A stretch of DNA of 64,000 nt from Saturnia japonica (GCA_033032175.1 CM065308.1:19711590-19775589); one strand, 5' to 3'. Positions 13,666 to 25,458 are shown, counted from the stretch's first letter. Numbers and translations: made by a program. Notes: generated by a model from the sequence alone, not told the origin.

Positions 13666-13912
13666 CCTTGTAGTCGATGGTAATAAAGTTATTTATGAAG
13701 ACACTTTGACACAAATTCATGTGTAAGTGAAAAATTTAGGCGATTTTAGTACTTAATGATACATAGTTTATGCTTTTATAGTGTTTTTAATCAAGGCCAC
13801 ATTTTATTTGTCAGTCTAATATGAATTTTTTTTGTCTTTTCGAGTTTTCTTTTTTTTTGGAAGAGTACTAAAATTGTAGGTGCGTGCGATTTCATTGTGT
13901 GGAAGTACGACA
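13663..13912 (+). repeat. Direct repeat, copy 2, beside the RNase H LINE
   Basis: Partner of 12383-12661 in the same orientation. It begins where LINE similarity ends. Together the copies bracket the LINE remnant as a very long target duplication would, or as an older tandem repeat. Confidence 0.75.
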
Positions 13913-14984
13913 TGATAATTAATAATAATTACCAAATAAATCTAGTGTGCATGGAGAATATATTGATGAGAACTGGTGTTTAGAACCTGTTTATTGCTTG
14001 ATTCTGCTTTTTGTTTGGTAATTAGAGATAAACATACATATAGAGGATAGTCATCTTTCGTTAAGAATATAGATTTTCTTAATGTTTAGGGTGACGCCCA
14101 TTAACAATTTTTAGTAAAAATTGAAATTTTTTATAATTAAATTCCCTTAACATGTTATGATTAAAAACATAATAATGTAAATTCATTTTACCGTTATAGG
14201 TTTTTTAAATAAAAATAATATTAATAAAGTTCAAATAAATTGAAAAAATGTGAATATTATGTTTATTTAAACAAATTTATTTTTACACAGTTAAAAAAGC
14301 TCAGTAAAATTAATTTACACTGTTATTTATTTTTATTGATGGCTAACTTCTATTTTTTTTACGCCTAAGCACTATCCTTCTTACTTGCGTACATAAAATT
14401 ACACACAAGATTTTATTATTATTTTACGTAAATATTTATTTTTTCGTCATACTATGATGTTTCATTTAATATGAATTGTTCTTTTTATACGCTCATTCTT
14501 CATTTTATATGAAATAATGCCGAGTACGAAAAAAAATGCGGTTGAAATTTGAAATCTTTTCTAAGCTCACGAATATTTTTTGTGAGTTTTTGTATTACAC
14601 ACGATACTCATAATATGTAATATACTTCTGTCTTATGTTAGCGCTTATAAATGTAATGTCAGTACCCATATCTATTAATAACAAAATCTTTGTCACATTC
14701 CCTTCCTGAGAATGTGGGCGTAGAAACAAGCATAACGGATTAAGATAAGTACCGACAGAGCGTTGTAACCTAGTACAATCCGCCACAGTCGCCAAATGTA
14801 TGGAGAGCTGATTATTCGACGCTACTTATGGACTTGGCTTGTTACTGTAATCTGAGATTAAATTTAAATCTCTGTTAATTCTCTACACGGTATATATCAG
14901 ACTACATATTTATAAAACTAACTAATGTACCCATCGTTTTCACTCATGTTAAAATATATTCGAACAACTCTCCACTACCAACGC
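13913..14984. other. No gene seen
   Basis: AT-rich. A 66-codon minus frame at 14595-14795 shows no domain. Confidence 0.45.
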
Positions 14985-15205
14985 ACCTGTGTAGGCTACT
15001 ATTACGCCGTTCTTACTTCCCATATGACTTCAGCTTACCAGGTTGCTGGATGTTAATGATTACTGCGCCACTCCCAAGAATCGTAGTGTGAAGTTATATT
15101 GCCTATAACCTTCCTCAATAAATATGCTATAAGATACAAAAAAATCTTACTGGTAGTTCCCGAGATTAGCGCTTTTATACAAGTTAAGACAATTTTAAAG
15201 CTTTA
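14985..15205 (+). repeat. Interspersed repeat family P, copy 1
   Basis: Shares 'agcttaccaggttgctgga', 'gtgtgaagttatattgcctat' and 'tggtagttcccgagattagcgc' with copies at 20990-21260 and 23245-23490. A partial copy is at 52640-52790. Non-coding, class unknown. Confidence 0.65.
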
Positions 15206-15469
15206 TAAAATTAGTAAAGATTAGTATTAACGTAAGTACATCTTTTTTCAGTATTTCGAAATTCGTCCAGCGACTTTTTAATCATAGACTATTTTCTGTT
15301 AGACATTTGCAGTATGAATCTAAACAATGAATATTATAATCACTTGCTGTCACTTTTCATTTAATGACAATGTCAATATTTTGGGGGGTCTAAGTTCAAT
15401 GGCACTAGTCGGGTTAGGATTCGCAGTATTAATTCATTTAATTTAATATATTAGTAACAGATTTTATAG

Positions 15470-15625
15470 ATAAATTGTAGCTTTCTGCATTCCTTCTCCA
15501 TATAAACTCTAAACATACCAAATCTCATAGTCTTCCGTGCACGCAATACGCTTAAAAAGGGGCACAAAGTTTTTGCTTCACGTATTTAAATATATACAAC
15601 AACTAAAAGCTTTTCACATATAATT
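15470..15625 (+). repeat. Short repeat with 'aaaaaggggcacaaagtttttgcttcacgta' block
   Basis: The block at about 15550-15585 is familiar from lepidopteran interspersed repeats. The remainder is diverged and the ends are unclear. Confidence 0.4.
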
Positions 15626-16709
15626 CCTTATCAATAGGCAGCTTTTATATAAAAGTTGAAAATTATGGCGAAAATTATGTAGATTCTATATAAATAATTC
15701 GAACGAAGTACGCACTCACTATGCATTAATAAATTGTATGAAATATGCTACTAATATTATAAATTTATTTAATTACTTAATTCTTTATTGTTTGAAGAAG
15801 TATTTATTAGTTAAATTGCCAGGTGTACAATTAATATCATTAAATGTACTTTCAAGTACAAACACACCCACGTTGTATATTAGCAAGTGATTACATTATC
15901 AAACACAGTGTTGCCATAAACATGAATTTAAGATACATAGATTTAAATACGAGTTTTTGTTGTTATAAAAGATACGAGCCGTGTGCCGGATGTGAATAAA
16001 GAGATAAAATTTTTGTTGAAATTTTGGGTTCGTCTACAAAAATCATTCTCTTTGAGATATTATATTTTAACTGTTTTAAATTTGTTTTGTTCTGAAAGTA
16101 AAAGTTTCCTTTTAACTAACATTTAGTGAACACATTTTTACCTTTGAAAAAGATTTTAATTTATTATTTCGGAGAAGGATAGTTTAAAGCACTCGAACTA
16201 CGAGTCATAAAAACTAGGTAGAATTCGAGTATTGTATAGACTGCATAAACACCAAATGTTACACGATGTAAAAAGGAGAACTGTAGAAATATAGTTGTAA
16301 GCAGTTAGTTCTCTCTGATCCTTGATGGTGTTAAGACACACTTCCGAAAACTCTATTTAAATAAATAAAAATCTTCCAATGAATAAAATCTTCAATCATT
16401 ATAAAGAATACACTGTCGTATATCCATAATCCCAATAAATTTAAACACCACATAGAACATTTTAAATATGTATCATTATGGGCACCTTCTGTGCAAAATT
16501 TCTTGCTTTTAAGCCACCTGGTTTAGATTATGTGTTATAAAGTATTTTATTAAACAGATGCATTATCTGCATATCTAATACGTATTTATTATATATTAAA
16601 CATAATTAATATGCATTAAAACTATATAAACTAATATTATGATTATTTATACATGTTACATAACACAATACACGATATCATAAATATTTCACTTTTTCTT
16701 CTTTACGTT

Positions 16710-16903
16710 TGTAGAAGAACTATTGCAAAGGGAGGATCCTCCGACCAGACGGGTGTTATGTTTGGCGGGCAGCTGCCCAACGGTTGTAGTTGGGTTCTTG
16801 TATATATACTCAATTGAAGAGTTAATTTCTATAGCGCGATGTAGGATGCGTCGTATGTGGCTCGATAGATGTCGCTATGTGTCGCTATGTAGATGTCGCT
16901 ACA
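16710..16903 (-). repeat. LTR (3' LTR on the minus strand) of the TRIM-like element
   Basis: 194 bp, TG...CA ends. On the minus strand it opens with three closely spaced TAGCGACA-type motifs. A TATA-like stretch lies at 16801-16808, followed by AAGAACCC. It differs from the other LTR near the left edge (plus-strand tgtagaAg) and at the T in 'gttatgtTtgg'. Confidence 0.9.
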
Positions 16904-16988
16904 TCACTCCTCTCCGAGACCGGAAGTCGATAGCAGGTTGAGTCGTCCATACATCTTGTGATGCTTGCCGGGCCAGTGGAATGTTCCA

Positions 16989-17092
16989 GTGAGTCGGAAC
17001 CAGATGCCGCATAGTTCACGGTGAGTCGGAACTGTCTGCGGTGATGCCCCAGTGAGTCGGGGTGATGCTGCAAGAATGCTTCAGTGAGTCGG
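16989..17092. repeat. Four gtgagtcgg motifs at a 31-32 base period inside the TRIM
   Basis: gtgagtcgg starts at 16989, 17021, 17052 and 17084. The bases between the motifs are diverged. This is a decayed minisatellite or a repeated binding site within the element interior. Confidence 0.85.
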
Positions 17093-17371
17093 AGTGTTGC
17101 AGTGCTGCGTAGTGACTGGCTGCTGCGTCGACCAGGAGAGAAGTGCGTCTCTGTTTGCTGACCGACCGAAGTGCAGTGTGCGCTGTGCCAAGGTCGCTGG
17201 GAAGGCTGTGGGTGATGACCAGGAATGCGCGTCCGTTGCATGTTGGTGGTCAGGATACCCGTAGTAGCCGTGGATGCTGGCTGGCTGTATTACTCGCTGC
17301 TCGAAAGATTGTGGAAGTGATGATGACGTCACGATTTAGCTGTGCGAAGAAGGTTGCGTTGACGTTCATGC

Positions 17372-17383
17372 TCGGGGTCACCA
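17372..17383 (-). other. Primer binding site, tRNA-Trp type
   Basis: The minus strand reads TGGTGACCCCGA, the complement of the 3' CCA end and acceptor stem of tRNA-Trp, one base inside the LTR. After 12 bases it departs from the canonical primer complement. It fixes the direction of the element as minus. Confidence 0.8.
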
Positions 17384-17384
17384 G

Positions 17385-17578
17385 TGTAGATGAACTATTG
17401 CAAAGGGAGGATCCTCCGACCAGACGGGTGTTATGTCTGGCGGGCAGCTGCCCAACGGTTGTAGTTGGGTTCTTGTATATATACTCAATTGAAGAGTTAA
17501 TTTCTATAGCGCGATGTAGGATGCGTCGTATGTGGCTCGATAGATGTCGCTATGTGTCGCTATGTAGATGTCGCTACA
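17385..17578 (-). repeat. LTR (5' LTR on the minus strand) of the TRIM-like element
   Basis: 194 bp, two differences from the partner at 16710. The TATA-like stretch is at 17476-17483. As the upstream LTR on the minus strand, it would carry the promoter for the element RNA. Confidence 0.9.
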
Positions 17579-17599
17579 CGTTCATTATTGTACTTAAAT

Positions 17600-17850
17600 A
17601 ATACAGTAAACCCTCTGGGCTTCAACCGAAAATCAGTGCTAGTGCCATTTAGAACAGTGGCGTCTAACTTATGCTGAGTTGTACGCCATTTGTAGTGGAC
17701 TACGGTTTATAGAGTGTATTACATTTTTAATTTTAATTATTAGTGTTTAACTTTTATGTTATAAGTTATGTTATGTTATATGTTTGGTCTGTAAAAACTG
17801 TGTGTCCGTATTTTCACAGCGATCAATACATTTTCTTTCTTTCTTTCATT
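17600..17850 (+). repeat. Probable LINE 3' UTR-like segment ending in a tttc microsatellite
   Basis: From 'cttcaaccgaaaatcagtgctag' through 'acagtggcgtctaacttatgctgag' to 'ttttctttctttctttc' at 17830. This order suggests a retroposon tail. The TRIM-like element was inserted just upstream. Confidence 0.4.
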
Positions 17851-19763
17851 ATTTTGCTAAAGTTTAAATGATACATTATAAGTTTTACATTTTGTTTATA
17901 AAACTTTGCTCACGTAATATAAATAATATTGTTTTATCACCTGATTTTGAAAAAAAAGTTGTGTTTAGCTCTTAGGATTTTTTTGTTAGTAATGGCCATT
18001 TATTCATGCTGTGTAATTTTAATAACAAAACAAAAAAGTGTAAACATTTAAGTAAGCGTGATTCAAAAAGCCAATTTCTCCAAAAATGTTTTTACGCCCT
18101 TTGTAGCGGAAAATATCGAATTATGATATAACAACCACTTAATAATTGGTAGACTGCATACCTATTTACTACATTATATCATAAAAAATACATATAATTT
18201 AAGTTCTCTATTGATCTAAGGTTAACCTTGTCGGCTTCCTAAGATAGTGAATTCGCCAATTTCACATTCTGTTATGGAAGCCAAAGTGTTAAGAAATTGT
18301 AATTTCATACAAACAACATTTTTTATAAAACAATTATACTTTAACACTATAGAAAAATAATTGCAATGTTGTATGTAACGCATAAAGGATTGAGATAATA
18401 GCACCATTAAAATCGCAACGTTCTGTTAAATGCAGGTCACCCGGCAACTCTAAAAAACATCACTCGAACATTGTTGTTAACCAAATAATGATTGATCTCC
18501 ACAACTAGTTATTACGGCAAGCTGTGAAAAGCACCGATAGATCAAACGAAACTGGTTAGGTATCAATAAAGTTGTCAGACAAGATTGAAACACAATTGAG
18601 GTTACATGTATTGAAAAGGTATGACCTTTGAATACCTTGGTCTTTGTTTATGCTGATGATTAGATGTATTTATTTTTAATAGTTGTACTTTTGACGTGTC
18701 CCGATAGTCCATTTATAGCGAGGTTTATCATGAAATTTGGAAATTTGCTGTAGTTTATCTCTATTAAATGTTTTACGAGCTGGTAAGGCTTTCATACAGG
18801 CTTCATAAAGTTCTCATAATATGGTCATAGCAAACACTACTATCGAGCGGAGAGTTTTCTTATAGTGCCTTTTAAAAATGTGGTATATGTATATTACAGA
18901 TAAGGATAAATGAATGACCAACTGATTTATTAAAATGCACAGCCTAAACTATTGGGGCTAGGAGTGAAAATTTGTATGCGGGTTCCTTTTATACACTGCT
19001 GGTGAGCATTATAGAATAATTTTTGAAAATTCAACCCCTAATGTTGTGTTAAGGGGGATGAAAGTTTGTATGAAAATCCGTCATTTTTGAAAAAAGATCT
19101 AAGAAAAGTGGTATTTAGCAATTCAGTTAACAGTTCAGTTAAGTATAATGCTAGTGAAGTCACTGGCAAAGCGCTAGTTATAAACGATTTTTTATCTAAA
19201 TAATTATTTACTGCTTTAATATTTTGTGTATATGAAATTTTGCAATAGATTTTAAACATCATTACGAGATTTTGACAGAGATGTGATAAGATTGTAAAAT
19301 TTTTAGCGAACAAACAAACAAAGGTACAAAAAGGCGAGTTATATTGTATTGTCATTCAGCTCTAATCTTTGTTTAATCTGTCATGATAAGGAAATACAAT
19401 GTTCTAAAATAATATTGGTCCTTAGTATTTAAAAAAAAATCAGCAATAGCAAATGCCTATCTTTTGTATATAAGCCACAATAAGGTATTTTGTGGTATAG
19501 TTTGTTGAATATTGAAAAGTAATTTATGAGCTTTATTTTTAGACATGGCATATTAATCTTTACAAACAAAAATTACTTTATCATAAAGACAATTTTATGA
19601 ATTTAAATTATGCTTTTTAGAGTATGCTATTCGGGCAGATAGTTTAGGAGATAATGAAAAATAATAATAATTTGTACTTGCGGGAAGAATAAATTGTGAT
19701 AGATTACACGGGTGCGTTGGCGGGGGCGGGGTGTTTGTTGGATAAAATTAACACGGGTCAAAC
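17851..19763. other. No gene seen
   Basis: AT-rich. The 19650-19770 part (ending 'acgggtcaaaccgtgggg') belongs to the repeat into which the short LINE copy inserted. Confidence 0.45.
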
Positions 19764-19770
19764 CGTGGGG

Positions 19771-19851
19771 TTCCAAGTCCGGTGAAGCTGTAAAAGCCGC
19801 AGCGGCTTTAGGGCCCCTAAGGCTAACAGTGTAGTCAGTTCTAAAAAAAAA
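19771..19851 (+). mobile_element. Severely 5'-truncated copy of the same Jockey family
   Basis: About 72 bases match the 3' terminus of the element at 28.3 kb (ccaagtccggtgaagctgtaaaagccgcagcggc ... gtagtcagttct, opposite orientation), then nine A. Roughly ten bases present in the full copy are missing after 'gcggct', so it belongs to a variant subfamily. The 7-base cgtgggg on each side (19764-19770 and 19852-19858) is the target duplication. The host site itself looks like the end of another repeat ('aaaccgtggggcacagatagt'). Confidence 0.88.
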
Positions 19852-20274
19852 CGTGGGGCACAGATAGTTTTATATAATGAAAACTGTACATGATCAAAGA
19901 CATCTCGACAAAACTTCTGAGCAAGCCCTCGGCAAATGTTCTCAGCATTCCTTAGACTGCATCTAAAAATCATTTTTAAATTGTTTACAGGTATGTGCAG
20001 AGAGATCTAGATGGATTAACAAAGCATGACTATTAATTGTACTAGTAAGTATCATAAATATTTTAAAGGCACTTCATGATTTTTATGTTTTTTTCACTAC
20101 TTCAAACCACAATGTATATTCCCTTTTATATTTTTAAATGCTAGCTTATAAAACTATATTTTAATCGTCAAATCCTGTTAAGATGAAACTTCGCATGAAA
20201 CTTCGATGAAACTTTGCATTTAGATAATGTTTTACATTCCAAGTTTACCTAGGAAGGTGTTTTTCTTTTTTTGT

Positions 20275-20545
20275 TATAAGACACCGAGCACAGCTCGGTC
20301 GCCCAGATATTATTATATAACGTGTACTATGCCATATAGGTAAGTAAGATTTGGATTCGTGATATAAAAAAATTTGCAGGCTAATGTATAAGAGGATGTT
20401 TGCGTATTCCTGTGTTGCTATCTACTAAAGCAAATATGTTTGTACCATATAATCTATATCTACCACTGCCATGTTCCTATCTTTTGATTTATTCCATAAA
20501 TTAATTATTGTCAGTACTAGGATCCTTTCAAAATATCCTGAAACT
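20275..20545 (+). repeat. Repeat starting 'acaccgagcacagctcggtcgcccag'
   Basis: The head (20280-20310) has a small inverted repeat, ccgagc/gctcgg. The part at 20395-20545 aligns with 53144-53275 ('atctataccac..ccatgtt', 'ataaattaatta'). Confidence 0.55.
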
Positions 20546-20989
20546 GCCCAGTTATATCGCTGTTATCAGACATTCAATAAATAAACTTGACGAATACCAA
20601 AAACTAGCTGACCCTCGCAACTTCATCTTCGTCAGATAAGAGAGAGTGGATCGTAGGCACCTATAATACAATTCTAAAGGAGCGCTGAAACTTCCTTTAT
20701 TTTGCTGCGGAGTTATTTTAAAACTGTGATATCTCCAAAGATATTAATTGAAATAAATTACTGTAAAGGGCAATTTTGTTTAAAATTAAATACTTGTGAT
20801 GAATAATGTATTTATTTTGATAAGAATTAATACAATGTTTATTAAAACACCTTCACAAATATTGCATTATTTTAGAACAAATTTTATTACAATAAAAAAA
20901 ATTATATTGAGTAAACCTTAAAAGATATATATATGCCATTGCGGATTTTTTTTAGATTTTTTAAGAGAAACAATTCCGTCACATAATTG

Positions 20990-21260
20990 TTGTATAACTT
21001 TAATCATTTACCCAGCGCACGCAATGAAAACTCTGAGAAGGAATAAATTTTCCCCAATTTTGCAATATTTTTCATTAATTCTCCGCTCCTATTAGTCGTG
21101 GCACGATGTCATAAAGCCTATAGCTTTCCTAGATAAATGGGCCATCGAAAACGAAATATTTTTTTCTATCCGAACCTTACTTTCCGTACTTTCTGAGATT
21201 AGCGCGTTCAATCAAACAAACAAACTCGTCAGCTTTATAATAATAGTATGGATATAGAGA
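20990..21260 (+). repeat. Interspersed repeat family P, copy 2
   Basis: Contains 'catttacccagcgcacgcaatg', 'agataaatgggccatcg' and 'ctgagattagcgcgttcaatc', then attttataata-like sequence. Confidence 0.6.
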
Positions 21261-21274
21261 TAAAGTCATAAGGC

Positions 21275-21420
21275 ATAAAGTCCTTTTAATATTCTCAAAA
21301 ATATATTAAAATCAATCCAGTTTTGGAGAAGAATACGAAATTATGATACAACAGTTTAATCAGTCTTGCAGTTGTCTCTTTTGCGCTCTAGTAGGTCTTA
21401 CGGGCCTCGGGCGACAGCAA
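21275..21420 (+). repeat. Interspersed repeat family Q, fragment
   Basis: Contains 'aaatcaatccagttttggagaagaatacgaaattatga' (positions 21310-21350) and 'ttgtctcttttgcgctc'. Confidence 0.5.
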
Positions 21421-22107
21421 TACATTCATATTAGAACCTATTCTTAAAATACCTTAACGACCACGTTTGCTCTTCTAAATGATCATGTGGAAACGCTAAG
21501 CTTATGTATTCGGGTTGGTCAAATGAAAACAAAACAGCTGAGTTACGAAGAATAAAAAATTATAATTTTAACTAATAAGTCATAACTACGGTAGATTCTA
21601 CGAACAACTACATTTTCAAATAATTCAACATAATTATTCAATTGTCATATATAAAAAATACACTTTATAAATCATTAGTTGTACATGCAACCGGCTGTTT
21701 CTAACAATCGTAAAGTGTAGGCTTATTTCGGTTCGTAATGGTCTCGGGTTCAAATCACAATGTAAGGTCGGCTACCTGCCACTCTGTAATAACGCCAATT
21801 ATTACGGGTACAATTTCGACACCACGGTTTTGTACAGGTAGAGAGCATTTGTGATGGACCAATGGTTCCCAAACGTATATGAATAAGTTGATGAGTAAAA
21901 CTGTGAAGGATCCCATTTTAAGTAAGATAGTTATTTTTGTTTTTTAAACTGTTACCGTGGAATTAAACTTTAAAATAAAATTCGGGTGACAATGAATCTA
22001 TACAAACGTCACCTTTGTATTAGTTTTGGACAAAGGCAATAATACGAATATTTATAAATGATACAATTTATTTTTACTATTTTCAAATTCCTATATTTTG
22101 ACATTTT

Positions 22108-22135
22108 CCATCAATCAATCAATCAATCAATCAAT
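22108..22135. repeat. Microsatellite (tcaa)n
   Basis: About seven uninterrupted tcaa units, then tcgatg. Confidence 0.9.
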
Positions 22136-22185
22136 CGATGCATAACAAACAAATTTGTAAAAAATAAATATAAAAGAAAAACATA

Positions 22186-22505
22186 TAGGCATAGCCAAAG
22201 TTCTTCATAAATTACAGTAATATGAAATTTACGATTTCATCTATTTTACATAGGTATAATCAGTCCAAGCTACAGTTATCTCTCTCGCACTCTCTACTAA
22301 GTCGTTTATGCACGGTGAGACAGCAGCAGGTTTGTTTTTTGTTAAAACGCATTGTTCATATGACTTACTGACCACGTTTCCTTTTAATGTTTTTAGAAGA
22401 AAAATGTATTTTAAAATGTTTACGAATAAAATATTTTTGATAGTAATTACTTTTTGAACGACTTGACCGATTGAGTCCATATTTAAGTAACACATTTGGT
22501 TCATC
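22186..22505 (+). repeat. Interspersed repeat family Q, copy 1
   Basis: Shares 'catagccaaagttctt', 'tacagttatctctctcgcactct', 'ttaaaacgcattgttc' and 'ctgaccacgtttccttttaa' with 53265-53512. Related pieces lie at 21275-21420 and, reversed, at 40130-40290. Class unknown. Confidence 0.6.
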
Positions 22506-23244
22506 GAGAAAATAGTTCATAGCTATGTTAGGATCCGATAGGTGGCATTGAGGTCGAGCTATTCACTACCCGAAAGGGCAGAACAAAAATTATACGAGTA
22601 TCCATGTGAAATTTATATTAACACCGACAAATTTTATACGACGTAATTATATATTTAACAATTAATAAGTAAGTTAAGTAATTAAATTTCATACACTTTA
22701 ATTTCTTTAGATCTTTCCGCGTCCGTCCATTAAATTCGCATATAATTTATAGTTAAAAATGAAAATATCAAGAACGAGATCTTGTTCGACAGCTTAAAGA
22801 AATAATGTATGCGATCACTTCGATTCGACATTCATGTAATATATAATTTTAATTTTATTTCAATATGCATACTGTACACTTTTGCTTAAGATTATTAATT
22901 ATTATAATTAATACACTTAATTACTATTCTAATCGGCAGTTACTTAAGAAGTGTCAAACATAAAAGTACCGACACAAGTTTATGAGTTTTTACATAGAAA
23001 CCGACTTTTTTTCGTACGGATGCTGCTAGATCGTTATGATATGGAAACTAAAGACATTAAATATTAATGGGCACTTAATTCATCCAAGAGATGTAATGTA
23101 TATACAAGTACTTAGAAATTATATTAGTGATATTAGGTTAATATTATTTCATTAGTGAATGCATTATTGCTTTTATTTAAAGTAAATTTTCTTGTTCGTA
23201 ACTTTAAATGTCTTACGCAACATTTAAGATATTATATCAAGTAC

Positions 23245-23490
23245 TAGCTATGCGTCACGGTTTCTCATTTCCCGTACTAGGCTACAGTTCACCAGGTTGC
23301 TCGACGTTCACGGTTAATGTCCTGTTCCTCGGGACTATAGCGTGAAGATATATTCCCTGTAGACTTCGTCAATGAATATACCATAAAATGCAAAATAATT
23401 TTTCAAGTCTGATTGGTAGTTCCAGAGATTAGCGCCTTGAAAAAAACAAACAAAATATCAATCTCACGAGCTGTTTAATATCACTAAAGG
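23245..23490 (+). repeat. Interspersed repeat family P, copy 3
   Basis: Starts 'actagctatgcgtcacgg', contains 'cagttcaccaggttgctcg' and 'gactatagcgtgaagatata', and ends at 'gagattagcgccttgaaa' and an A-rich run. Confidence 0.65.
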
Positions 23491-24246
23491 CCTTTTCAAA
23501 CAGAAAGCGAACAATTTCGCTTTGCTTTCGCTTTTCTGTGTCTAGATGCAAGTATAACCATATACTACAAACCACAAACACTTCGAAACGGCTTCGGTTC
23601 GCTTTTGGCTCTCTCTGGGTTTCATTGTCGTCACAGCATTTTAAAGAAACGAGTAAAAAAATTAAAAATAAAAGACTGTTACATAAATTACTTTTATGCT
23701 ATATTTTTACTATTTAGGTAAATTTTAAGTGAGTCATTTAAGTCAATTTTGTATTTCACTGAAATTCATATTTTTTGAAAACAAATACAGTCGCCTATCT
23801 TTTGGAACGAAGGCTATAAATATGCAAAGGTGAAATAAATGTTATACTTTATGTTAAAAGAATAAACTTTGAGAGCCGCTGCTTTAATAGCAGGTAAACC
23901 GAACATTGGCGCCAGACGGTCACATTTTTTTCCATCATTGTCCATTTCCTTTGTCAGGACATGCAATAGTATTTTTGTATTATATACCCAAAAAAATTAG
24001 GCAAGTATGTTTTTAACGCTGTGAGGCAAGCTTTTTGTTTTTTTTTTGCTTCCAAAGCTCACCCCTAAATTGATTTATTGAAACAAATTCGACAAATTGT
24101 ATTTATTTAAATTAAAACAGGAAAACAAGCCATTGGTTAAAATAGGAAAGTATTACAAAGCTTTTGTGACAGAACATCTGCAGACATATATTACTGTGTT
24201 ATATGACAGGTGACAACCCTACAATCAATAGTATGTTAGGCGATAT

Positions 24247-24426
24247 TCATTCATCTATTTTCACTGCACGATATAGGGGTTTTCGAAGGTTTTTCAAATA
24301 CCAATCCTGCGCTTCTTGCATGTAACGGGTTCCCGCAGTCTTCACCATGTCGTCGGTACACTTTTTGGCAGGTTTGCCATTGCTGCGTCTTCTGGTAAGT
24401 GGTAAGGGTATGGTGGTTTTGAAACC
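24247..24426 (-). pseudogene. C-terminal remnant of an RTE-type LINE reverse transcriptase
   Basis: An open stretch of 59 codons and a TGA. It contains RRRSNGKPAKKCTDDMVK, TAGTRYMQEAQDW and LKNLRK. This matches the conserved end of RTE-clade proteins in insects (pattern RR..GRP..RWTDD.VKVAG..WM..AQDR..W..L). The Arg-Trp before TDD has changed to Lys-Cys. Nothing recognisable lies upstream, so it is a 5'-truncated, dead copy. Confidence 0.72.
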
Positions 24427-25458
24427 ATAGCGTAGCTGACACCATCCAGTTGAAAACCATTCACCAAAAATCTATCGCTGAAACCTAACTACATTTGAGA
24501 ACCACTTTCATTTCTTTGCATAGCGTGTAACAATCTTCCACCAAATCAATTAAAACCAAATGAGATTGTGGATAAATGCTGACATACGAGAATAAACAAA
24601 AATATGTGCAATTTCATTTGAATATTGGTTTACGATGCTGCAAAACCTTAATTCAACAAACTATCAAAGCCAATTACAAACTTGTACAGATTATGACAGG
24701 GCGTAAAGTGTTTACGAGTCGCCCTCTGGTGTCGGTAACGCGAACTGTGCACGTAAACTGCAGACGAGCATGCGATGTGCGCATAATTTTCTCAATTAAA
24801 ATTCGATCGTTCGGTTCGTTTTGTGTCGACGTCAAATTATTTGCATTGGTGTTACAAATCGAAACCTTACACTATAGTACATCGTGGTCAGGATTTTTGG
24901 GAGGTAATTTAAAACGTAATTTTGTTTTAGAAGTCACTGTTATGTAAATACAATTAATATTTATCGAGAATTCTATAAAATCACTTTTTTACAGTAGAAC
25001 GGCAAATAAACGATACTGTCCCTGAAGGTAAGAGCAGTACAATTCTAGCACAACGGCGACTACCGAGAGATCGTAATCTAACGACGGTCACCACTGTCAT
25101 ATCGATCTGCATTAATTTAACTTTAACATGCAAAAGCGAGTCGCTATCACAGACTATTCACTACATTTTTTTCCAGTCGGGCAAAACAACCCTACCATCC
25201 CGCTATCGCCATTTCCTCGTTCGTTACTCCGCAGGGCGCACCACATGCAGGTGAGGTTGGCTTGGGTATCTCAGCTTTGAAGATGTAATTCTACAACACT
25301 AACACTCGAAATATTTTGAAGCGACATATTAAAATTTTAAAAACTCACCAACCAGAAAATCGAAGACCAATATTAAGTCCACCTGTTTGCTACTCTTTGG
25401 ATTAAAAAAAAAATCACAATAACAATAATAGGTAACAATAGCCTTTTATATTAAAAAA

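Larger units (their letters stand above)
16710..17578 (-). mobile_element. TRIM-like miniature LTR retrotransposon
   Basis: Two 194-bp direct repeats (16710-16903 and 17385-17578) begin TGTAG, end CTACA and differ at only two sites. The 4-base duplication cgtt flanks the whole unit (16706-16709, 17579-17582). On the minus strand the 481-bp interior starts, one base after the LTR, with TGGTGACCCCGA (17383-17372). This matches the first 12 bases of a tRNA-Trp primer binding site. The interior ends with the purine-rich GGAGAGGAGTGA directly before the other LTR. No gag or pol is present, so proteins must come from an autonomous element in trans. Near-identical LTRs mean a recent insertion. A 4-bp duplication favours a Ty3/gypsy-like integrase, but the superfamily is not settled. 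Confidence 0.9.

Noticed and set aside
16885..17241. 118-codon minus-strand frame in the TRIM interior
   Set aside because: Correct strand, but its content is the repeated gtgagtcgg array read in frame and it runs into the LTR. It is not gag.
17143..17601. 152-codon plus-strand frame across the TRIM
   Set aside because: It runs from the interior through an LTR into flanking DNA and lies opposite the element's transcription direction. No known domain.
22108..22135. CRISPR-like or direct-repeat array
   Set aside because: A plain tetranucleotide microsatellite without spacers. The window is eukaryotic.
24576..24947. 123-codon plus-strand frame
   Set aside because: No recognised domain, AT-driven composition and no splice or promoter support. 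Probably chance.
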